DNA of 20,437 nucleotides, taken from NCBI GenBank assembly GCA_964429355.1, contig CAYSCH010000147.1, positions 1 to 20,437 on the forward strand, read 5' to 3'. Position 1 is the first letter of the stretch, and each line of letters starts with the position of its first letter. This document shows positions 1-6,023 of this stretch, one piece after another. Source of the DNA: JAAYAY01 sp964429355. Lineage in GTDB: Bacteria; Planctomycetota; Planctomycetia; Pirellulales; Thermoguttaceae. A model generated the notes under the pieces. It saw nothing but the letters and a program-made list of their open reading frames with translations, was not told where the DNA came from and did no database searches. The position numbers were made by a program, and so were the translations under genes.

Positions 1-472
1 GCGCGATACGGCCATTCGGGCCCGCCACGTCGGGCTCAACGACCGCATGGCCTGGCCAGTGGGCTTCGATTGCCGAGTCATGAAGGAACAGGTAGTAAGC
101 CAGAGTTGCCGCTCCGAGGATGGCGGCGACCAGGAAGCGGCTCTTATTGTCGTCCCACCAATGCTCAGTCCAGGGCACAAGGGGCAGTACGGCAATCGCA
201 CCGAGCAGCAGGACGAAGGGGATCACCGTCCAAAGCGGTGGCGGCGTGATGACGGCCTCTCCGTGGGCTGCCTCCTCGGTCGCATTCTCGGGTCCCCCAT
301 GCCGCTGCGCAGGCTCAACGTGACCTCCGCCGTCAAGTCCATGACCACTGGCCTGCTCGGTCCATCCCTGGGGCAAACCGGCCGCCACCAATAGGAGATA
401 CAGGGCAATCACGCCGAGAATCGCCACAGCCAACGGTTTGTCCGAATGGTGACCGGTTCGCGTATCTGACAT
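1..472 (-). CDS. Na+/H+ antiporter, NhaD/CitMHS type (5' part, truncated by window edge)
   Basis: I translated this by hand on the minus strand; it is open from ATG (470-472) to the window edge, 157 codons, with no stop. The start MSDTRTGHHSDKP is followed by one hydrophobic segment (about residues 14-31, signal or membrane anchor). A His/Gly/Glu-rich linker follows, then PPLWTVIPFVLLLGAIAVLP (about 87-106), the polar motif EHWWDDNKSR, and a third hydrophobic helix ending in YYLFLHD. The order 'PFVLLLxxIAxLPL - HWWxxNKxxxLxAxxLGxxTLxYY' is what I know from planctomycete NhaD/citrate-transporter-like Na+/H+ antiporters, which exchange Na+ for H+ across the inner membrane. No Shine-Dalgarno is evident; a promoter candidate lies about 75 nt upstream. 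The ion-binding helices lie outside the window, so substrate is inferred. Confidence 0.72.
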   Translation of the reverse strand, partial: MSDTRTGHHSDKPLAVAILGVIALYLLLVAAGLPQGWTEQASGHGLDGGGHVEPAQRHGGPENATEEAAHGEAVITPPPLWTVIPFVLLLGAIAVLPLVPWTEHWWDDNKSRFLVAAILGAATLAYYLFLHDSAIEAHWPGHAVVEPDVAGPNGRIA

Positions 473-552
473 TTCTTCGTTTCGCGTTCTTTTGGCAGTC
501 TGTGTGTTCGGGCAGCTAATCGCAACAAATTCGGTTTTTGACTTCCGGGACA

Positions 553-581
553 ATACTATCCCGTCGAGGGAAAACTGTCAC
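553..581 (-). promoter_or_regulatory. Candidate sigma70-like promoter for the antiporter gene
   Basis: Read on the minus strand, GTGACA (576-581, 5 of 6 to the -35 consensus) is followed after exactly 17 nt by TAGTAT (553-558, 4 of 6 to the -10 consensus). Transcription would begin near 546, giving a leader of roughly 75 nt before the ATG at 472. Seen by eye only. Confidence 0.4.
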
Positions 582-726
582 CAGGCTACATGAACGGTGA
601 GACGAAGGAGCTGTGAAGCCTCCCTGTCTCAACTCGCGGATTTGATGAACTGGGTAGTTTGCGCAAACTTGTGACATTTTGTCTGCTGTGGCTGAGAAGT
701 TGGGAAGGGAGAATTCGCCGATTTGC

Positions 727-755
727 TTGACATTTCTCGAACGGATCCGAATACT
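727..755 (+). promoter_or_regulatory. Candidate sigma70-like promoter for the 77-aa gene
   Basis: TTGACA (727-732, perfect -35) is followed after 17 nt by AATACT (750-755, 4 of 6 to TATAAT). Transcription would begin near 762. This also argues against a long form of the downstream gene starting at TTG 723, because that codon would lie upstream of the transcript start. Confidence 0.4.
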
Positions 756-950
756 AAGCACAATAGGCGTCCTCAAGCCACCTCCTGGTACGAAACCGAC
801 GTGCCATCAAAACGTGTCATTCCACTCATCAAAAGGCGTGAAGAGGTGATTGAGATCCGCGCGGTGGAGTACCGTGCGACAGGTAACCGCCTGTGCCCCA
901 AGGCGATCGCGCCGGTGGGTACTCGTGCTCGATTCGGAAGGAGTGTTGTT

Positions 951-1184
951 GTGCCGAAATCCATTCTGGAGGCGATCAAGATCGGATTGTGGGATTTCGA
1001 GCCCACGGAGGTTTCCCCTGGAGAATACGACCGAACGGACGCCATGCCGGGTACCAAGGCGAAGCTTTCAGTTTTGGCGGATCGGATCCGATGTGGTTTG
1101 CCACTTTGGCATCCGGAAGACCGCGATGAGCTGGACGAAATCGGCGTAGTTGACCAATCCTACTTGCCAGGCAAACCGCGTTAA
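951..1184 (+). CDS. Conserved hypothetical small protein (77 aa)
   Basis: The frame is open from 723, but the GTG at 951 is chosen because GGAAGGAG (936-943) sits 7 nt upstream, by far the best ribosome site in the window. The protein starts VPKSILEAIKIGLWDFEP, contains EYDRTDAMPGTKAKL, a helix (LSVLADRIRCG) and LPLWHPEDRDELDE. It is acidic and soluble, with no signal peptide or membrane helix. The layout (PKSIL..I..G.WDFEP...AMPGT..K..VLA.R...GLPLWHP.DR) recalls short uncharacterised planctomycete proteins; I know no function. Downstream is the tail of a convergent gene, 143 bp away, with no strong terminator between. The residues upstream of V951 have no conserved look. Confidence 0.72.
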   Translation: MPKSILEAIKIGLWDFEPTEVSPGEYDRTDAMPGTKAKLSVLADRIRCGLPLWHPEDRDELDEIGVVDQSYLPGKPR

Positions 1185-1327
1185 GTGTGTGAGTCGATCA
1201 CGGTCGTACGATTCGTCGGTAATCCGCCCGTACCGAATATTGAATTCATGTGCTGAATGGCCCGTGATTCCGTGGCGGGGTTTCGCCGGTTTTCGGCAGG
1301 TCGAGAGTCGCTGCGGGGTGTTGTCGA

Positions 1328-1969
1328 TCAGGGCGTAATCCCGGCCAACCCGAAGGTGTGCAACATCCAACGGCCACGCAGCGCGGCATCGAACTCGGTG
1401 ATTTCCTTCCGTCGCTGGGGAGAAGCCCTCTCTTTCCAGATAGCCACTTGCTCGGCGAAGATCTTGAGCAGCGCGATTTCGTCGGAAGGGACCGCTGAAG
1501 GGTCGGCATTCTGCTCCGGTTGGAGCGCAGCCAGACTCTTCCACTGCATTATCTCGATGATCGTCTCGTCGAGGAACTTGGAGCGGTCGGTGGCGGACGC
1601 GGCCTGGTAGGCGTCGACGCGGTTGGAGTACCAGATTTCGATCAAGGTGAGAGTGTTCGCCCACAACTGTTCCTGATACCTCCGGTCGAGTTTCAGGCGG
1701 AAGGAGGCCGGATCGAGATCCCGGCGAGCCTCCTCCTCGAGACGTCGGAGAAGAGTTGCCCGGACCTCGGGCGATTCCTGTTGCAGATCGCGCAGGACGA
1801 GCCAGCGTACGAGTCCTTCGCGGTCAGCAGTTGCCGGATCGGGGAGTTGAAGCTTGCTGGCCCAATAGGCGGTGGTTATGACGAGAGCGATGGCGACGAG
1901 GCAGCCCGTCAGGACGACCGCCCTGCGGAGGTAGACGTTTCTGGGGTGAGGTTTTTGCGGCGGTTTCAT
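1328..1969 (-). CDS. Hypothetical single-pass membrane protein (213 aa)
   Basis: The protein begins MKPPQKPHPRNVYLRR (positively charged), then has one transmembrane helix (about residues 17-37), then a soluble, mostly helical, charged domain: REGLVRWLVLRDLQQESPEVR, then LLRRLEEEARRDLD, QEQLWANTLTLIEIWYSNRVDAY, and a C-terminal WKERASPQRRKEITEFDAALRGRWM. The topology would be N-in with the domain in the periplasm (or paryphoplasm). It resembles uncharacterised planctomycete proteins with a TM helix followed by a Trp/Arg-rich helical domain; no function is known to me. The frame continues upstream to ATG 2095 and another ATG at 1996, but that extension reads like non-coding sequence and part of it falls in a large hairpin, so the ATG at 1967-1969 is preferred; no Shine-Dalgarno decides it. 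Confidence 0.68.
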   Translation of the reverse strand: MKPPQKPHPRNVYLRRAVVLTGCLVAIALVITTAYWASKLQLPDPATADREGLVRWLVLRDLQQESPEVRATLLRRLEEEARRDLDPASFRLKLDRRYQEQLWANTLTLIEIWYSNRVDAYQAASATDRSKFLDETIIEIMQWKSLAALQPEQNADPSAVPSDEIALLKIFAEQVAIWKERASPQRRKEITEFDAALRGRWMLHTFGLAGITP

Positions 1970-2500
1970 GAGGACCAAGGATTGGGAGATGCACATCGTC
2001 CCGGTTTGAACAGGAATCCTGGAATGATGGGCCCTTGGGATACTGGGCGAGGTAAGGGCCGCGTCTGCCAGAATTCCACGGTTCCACCATTCCATGGGTA
2101 CATTGCCGGAATGTGATGGAAACGCGGAACCTGTTCTTCGGCTGCCCGCAAGGGTGTTGGAGCTTTTACCAGTATAGCCTATGGCCCGATGGGCGTCGGT
2201 GATGCCGGTCTATTCGTGCCATGGACGGGAATCTTGGCACTGGTGCCCACTGGATCCGTTTCTTTGAGGCCGCTGCCAATCAGACCGTATACCTTCCCCG
2301 GCCCTTCACGGATCGGGCGGTCTTGGCGGGTCCTGGTCGGCCGGGGAGGTCCGGCGTTCAGGGGCGTTTCGCCATTTGAGAGGATTGACGGCGAGGAAAG
2401 AACATGGGACGCTACCGGTAGACTGGGAGGGGTATTGGGCAACCCAGGGCCCCTCCCCCCGTGCGTTCCGAGTTTCGATTTGTTGCATGAGAGGTGAGAC
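1970..2500. other. Intergenic region between divergent genes
   Basis: About 530 bp with no convincing gene on either strand. Frames present are arginine/proline-rich antisense-like peptides. It holds the long hairpin at 2077-2133. The last bases contain GAGGTGA (2491-2497) just before the ATG at 2501. No clear -35/-10 pair was found for either flanking gene. Confidence 0.5.
2077..2133. repeat. Long imperfect inverted repeat (hairpin)
   Basis: From outside in: GGTTCC (2080-2085) pairs with GGAACC (2126-2131); TTCCAT (2090-2095) with ATGGAA (2116-2121); ACATT (2100-2104) with AATGT (2110-2114), around loop GCCGG (2105-2109). Internal loops are acca/acgc and gggt/g. Two further pairs are possible outside with a one-base bulge. 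That is 17 Watson-Crick pairs, plus the outer two, in 57 nt. No U-tract follows on either side, so it is not a classical terminator. It could be a structured leader, an operator, or a processing site for the minus-strand gene. Confidence 0.5.
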
Positions 2501-5233
2501 ATGTCTTGGGCTGCCCTCCTGTTGTCCAGTGCCGTCCTCGCACAATATGCCCCCTTGCCCGATTACCGGCCAGCAGCGCCAGCCGCAGCTCCGTCGATTG
2601 GGATCGATCGCGCGACCATCGACTCAGCCGCCGGCAGCGGGACTCCGCAAGGCGGAAGCGGTGGAATGTATGGCGACGGACTGGGCGGAAATGCATCGTT
2701 GCCGAAGGGCCAGTGGCAGGCCTCCGATGGGGCTGGTAATATTCTGCCGGCGGATGCGGCGTTGGGACAGCTCGCTCCTGCAGCATCGGCCGGCGCGGAC
2801 TCCGCGACGGCGTCCGAACCGAATGACCCATACTCGCACCTCCCACTCTCGGTTCAGCGACTGTTCGAGGTCGAGCGTCTGCGCAGTGAGAAGGAAAAGG
2901 CGTCCAATCCGCCCGCGGCGCCGCCGGCAACGAATGCCGAGATGCCGAAATACGGGACCGGGGGGACAGACTCGCTGGGGACACAACGCCCTGCAATCCA
3001 GCCGCGGGCGATTTCGCAGACGACGGTCGAAGGGCTCCTCAAGCATGCCCTGACCCTTCCGTCCGGCACGGCGGTGGCCGGGCAAGGCGTGACGCTTCTG
3101 GATGTGCTGGGCAAGGTCACCGACCGACCCAAACGCCTGCAGATCGCCCATGCATACTGGCAATTGACGAAGTTGCTCGGTGAGTACCGGTTCTGCCTGG
3201 ATGAATCGCAACAGCTTCAATCGATTGGCTTGGGCTCGGTCGACGCCAACCTGCTCGACTCGGCACAGCAGGCTGCCGATCGCGAGGTCGCGGCCATGGA
3301 ACTGGCGGTACTCAACGCGCAGTACGATCTGGCAGACATTGCGGGACTCGACCTGTCGGGGCAGTTGCCGCTGCCGACAGACCCGCCCCACATCGCCACG
3401 TACAATACGTTCTTCGAACGTATTTTTGCGGAGAGCACGCCCCCGGGGCAGACCCGCCTCCTGCACCGGACCCTGCCGCTCCAATACCAGGTGATCGGTG
3501 TTCGTGCGGAGGCGGTGCATGCGGCCGAGCAGGCGTTTGAGCAAGTGGCCGCGTCGTACCGGGCTGCGCAAGCCGATGCGGGCGATTTATTCGCCGCGCT
3601 TCACGCGATCACCGTCCAGCAACGCGAGTGGATGACGGCCGTTGCCCGATACAATCACTCCATCGCGGACTACGCCCTGACTGTGGCCGGCCCCGAGACG
3701 GCCGGGCGGCAACTCGTCGAGATTCTCATCAGGTTGAGCCAGACAGATCCGCAGACCGGAAGCGGCGACAGCGACGATTTCTCACGTCCGAAGCCCGGCC
3801 CGGCCCGCCAGGCCAGCGGTGACTTGCTGCCGCCGGACAGGGACGAGACCGCCAAGCCTGGTGAGCCCACCCTGGCGCCCCCTCGCGACCCGTCGGCGGT
3901 GGCGTCCGACGCGCCGGGCTTGCCGCCGGTGCCGATGGATCGCGATCCAGCCGTCGAGCCAGCGGCAGCCGAAGCTCCGGCTCTCGCCGGTGAGGGGCTG
4001 GCCGCCGAGGCGGCTGTCGAGGCGGCGGTAGCCGAGAGTCCCGTTCGGCCGGAGATCGAACCGGCTCCCGATCCGACCACAAGCGGTGCGGTACCAAAAA
4101 TGCCGGCCACAGATCCAGCTTCTATCGGCGCAGTGGACCATATCAGGCAAGGTGCCGAGACTGAGGCAATGGCCAGCCAACAATCGTCCCCTGAACTGTC
4201 TGTGGCAGAACAGGACCAAAAAGTTGGCGGCCCTGTGTCTGGCCCGGTGGCCGTGGAGGTTGTGGAGGACCGGAACGCCGCGTCTACGGATACTGCTCCG
4301 TCGGAAGATGCTGACGGAACTGGAGCTTCCCCGAATCGCACCCGGGAACTGGTTGTGAAGACGCGTCCCATGGTGGCCATCGAGGAATCGAATACACCCT
4401 CGGGAGTGCAGACCGTCTTCCGGCAGTCCGGGCCGGTGTCGTCGGCCACGCTCGCGAGACGGTACGGGGACCTGGCCGGCCTGCCTACGGGGGCCCTGGC
4501 GAAGCGACTGGCCGTCGACTTGCACGGATCGCAGCAGGCTGATGGTGTCGACGGGGAGAGCATCGATCTGGCCGCATGTCTTGAAGGAGTAGCCGGTGCC
4601 GAGCGGCACTCGGTGATTGAGGCCTACTGGGAGGCCTCCCATTGTCTGGCCGAATATGAGGTTTACCGCAGGCATGTGGACATGCTGGATCGTCTGGTCG
4701 AGTCGGTCACACTTGGCGCGGCAGGAACTGGCGATGCGATGGCGAGGTTGAGAGCATCGCAGGTTCAAGCGAAGGCCGATCTGCTCGATGCCCAATGCGA
4801 GCTCCTGGCGGCTGAGTATGAGTTGACCAAGCGCTGCGGCCGGTCGCTGGCGGGCACATGGCTGGTTCCCAAGACCCTGCCCCACGCCGGCGACTACCGG
4901 CTGAATCTGGAGTCCCAGCCGTCGCAGATCGTAGAGTCGTGGAGTTTGAAAAGGCTGGCAAACTTCATTCCCACTCTCAGCCGCAGTCTGAAGGATCGCG
5001 CGGCTGCCGTGGTCGCGGCCGATTCACGGCGAGCGGAAATCATTTATGCTTATCAGAACCGAACGCTTCGCTTCGATTCAGTACTCGCGGCCGTGGACGA
5101 ACAGACCCGAGAATGCCTGGAGTTTCTCAATGTGCTCGCGGCCTACAATCAGTCGATCGCCGACTACGTGGCAGCAGTCGTTCCCGAAGCGATTCCGCAG
5201 GAACAACTGGTAGCCACCTTGGTGGTTCGCTGA
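2501..5233 (+). CDS. Secreted protein with two TolC-like helical domains (910 aa)
   Basis: ATG 2501 has GAGGTGA just upstream and opens a short signal peptide (MSWAALLLSSAVLAQ). Residues ~20-190 are Ala/Gly/Pro-rich and low complexity. Two homologous coiled domains follow: about 197-410 and about 688-905. Each begins with LLDVLGKV / LAACLEGV, then AHAYW (216-220) / EAYW (707-710), a long helix with Ala/Gln/Leu heptads, and ends with YNHSIADY (384-391) / YNQSIADY (882-889) and LVEILIR / LVATLVVR. A Pro/Ala/Glu-rich linker (about 415-620) joins them. The YNxSIADY ending and helical pattern recall the TolC outer-membrane factor family, where two such repeats build the barrel and tunnel. However, the low-complexity N-terminus and very long linker are unusual, so export function is inferred. 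No pump subunits lie next to it. Confidence 0.75.
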   Translation: MSWAALLLSSAVLAQYAPLPDYRPAAPAAAPSIGIDRATIDSAAGSGTPQGGSGGMYGDGLGGNASLPKGQWQASDGAGNILPADAALGQLAPAASAGADSATASEPNDPYSHLPLSVQRLFEVERLRSEKEKASNPPAAPPATNAEMPKYGTGGTDSLGTQRPAIQPRAISQTTVEGLLKHALTLPSGTAVAGQGVTLLDVLGKVTDRPKRLQIAHAYWQLTKLLGEYRFCLDESQQLQSIGLGSVDANLLDSAQQAADREVAAMELAVLNAQYDLADIAGLDLSGQLPLPTDPPHIATYNTFFERIFAESTPPGQTRLLHRTLPLQYQVIGVRAEAVHAAEQAFEQVAASYRAAQADAGDLFAALHAITVQQREWMTAVARYNHSIADYALTVAGPETAGRQLVEILIRLSQTDPQTGSGDSDDFSRPKPGPARQASGDLLPPDRDETAKPGEPTLAPPRDPSAVASDAPGLPPVPMDRDPAVEPAAAEAPALAGEGLAAEAAVEAAVAESPVRPEIEPAPDPTTSGAVPKMPATDPASIGAVDHIRQGAETEAMASQQSSPELSVAEQDQKVGGPVSGPVAVEVVEDRNAASTDTAPSEDADGTGASPNRTRELVVKTRPMVAIEESNTPSGVQTVFRQSGPVSSATLARRYGDLAGLPTGALAKRLAVDLHGSQQADGVDGESIDLAACLEGVAGAERHSVIEAYWEASHCLAEYEVYRRHVDMLDRLVESVTLGAAGTGDAMARLRASQVQAKADLLDAQCELLAAEYELTKRCGRSLAGTWLVPKTLPHAGDYRLNLESQPSQIVESWSLKRLANFIPTLSRSLKDRAAAVVAADSRRAEIIYAYQNRTLRFDSVLAAVDEQTRECLEFLNVLAAYNQSIADYVAAVVPEAIPQEQLVATLVVR

Positions 5234-5249
5234 GGCGCCCGGTGGGGTG

Positions 5250-5276
5250 GCCGAAAGACGAGCTCTTTTTTTCGGC
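5250..5276 (+). terminator. Possible terminator between convergent genes
   Basis: GCCGAAAGA (5250-5258), a 5-nt loop CGAGC, then TC followed by seven T and CGGC (to 5276). The second arm would pair fully with the first if four T bulge out. It lies 17 bp after the stop at 5233 in the 154-bp gap between two convergent genes. A weak, AT-rich stem with a U-tract; only tentative. Confidence 0.28.
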
Positions 5277-5387
5277 GCTACCGGCGGAATTATGGGGCGC
5301 TCGGAAGAAGGCAGATCCTCACGCCAACCGGTCTCTCACCATTTCACCACCTCCTCTTCAAATCGGACAGGCCCGCTTCAACCGGCC

Positions 5388-5789
5388 CTAGGGGGAGCGG
5401 CGTTTGCGATCGAGCCGTTTCTGGAAACGTGTCCGGTCGATGACCGCGCGGACATGTTTTCCCTTGGCCACCAGTTCATGACTATCGCGGGCTTCAAAGT
5501 CGAGCATGACTTTGTTGCCTTCCACGGCAGTGATCGTTGCCGTGGCCGCCAGCATGTCGCCCGGCGGGGTGGCCGCAAGGTGCTCGAATTGGAACCCCAC
5601 ACCGACGGAGGCCTCGTTCGGTTCGAGATGAGGCCGGATCGCTTCGTAGGCGGCCGTTTCCATCGCATACAGCACCCAGGGGGTCGACATGACCGCCGGC
5701 GCACCCGGTTTGCGATAGCTCACGAGGTTCTCGGTAACAACGCGATGATGATACTCGCCGGTCACACCGGGGACGAGGCTGGTTCTCAT
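5388..5789 (-). CDS. FlK-type hotdog acyl-CoA thioesterase (133 aa)
   Basis: A hotdog-fold protein: MRTSLVPGVTGEYHHRVVTEN at the start, MSTPWVLYAMETAAYEAI (helix), SVGVGFQFEHLAATPPGD, then AxATITAVEGNKVMLDFEARD and GKHVRAVIDRTRF. Residues T36, E44, H70 and G63 match the spacing of fluoroacetyl-CoA thioesterase FlK (T42, E50, H76, G69) exactly, so the catalytic site is intact. It hydrolyses an acyl-CoA in the cytoplasm; the family is broad and substrate cannot be told. The open frame runs up to 5933, but residues before MRTSLVPG are not hotdog-like, so ATG 5787-5789 is chosen. Upstream on the minus strand, TATATT (5851-5856) may be the -10 box; no good -35 is seen. It is divergent from the next gene and convergent with the TolC-like gene. 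Confidence 0.82.
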   Translation of the reverse strand: MRTSLVPGVTGEYHHRVVTENLVSYRKPGAPAVMSTPWVLYAMETAAYEAIRPHLEPNEASVGVGFQFEHLAATPPGDMLAATATITAVEGNKVMLDFEARDSHELVAKGKHVRAVIDRTRFQKRLDRKRRSP

Positions 5790-6023
5790 GGACGTGAAGG
5801 CCGGAGTTGAGTCTGGATGGCAGACAGGAACAGGAGCGGAGGCTCTCTTCAATATAGGCCGGTTGACTGCCAGCAGCGAGAGGGGGAATTGAGATTCGCC
5901 TCCTGAGCGGTTATGGTAGTGCCTGTTGAACATGCGAATTGGGAGTCCACGGCGGCCACTCGTGCTGAGCAGAAAATGAGGCGAGCCATCAACCGCATAC
6001 GGAATTCTAGCAACGACTCAAGA

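Larger units (their letters stand above)
473..950. other. Intergenic region between divergent genes
   Basis: This 478-bp gap separates the antiporter (leftward) from the small 77-aa gene (rightward). Short reading frames here have no protein-like composition. It carries one promoter candidate per strand (minus 553-581, plus 727-755), so it is best read as a divergent regulatory region. The transcript from the plus promoter would have a leader of about 185 nt; I saw no recognisable riboswitch in it. Confidence 0.5.

Noticed and set aside
723..950. N-terminal extension of the 77-aa gene from TTG 723
   Set aside because: The -35 box of the best promoter overlaps it, it has no ribosome site, and the conserved-looking part begins at 951.
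1970..2095. Upstream extension of the 213-aa protein to ATG 2095
   Set aside because: Composition is not protein-like and its start codon lies within the hairpin arm; the TM-bearing N-terminus at 1969 is a better fit.
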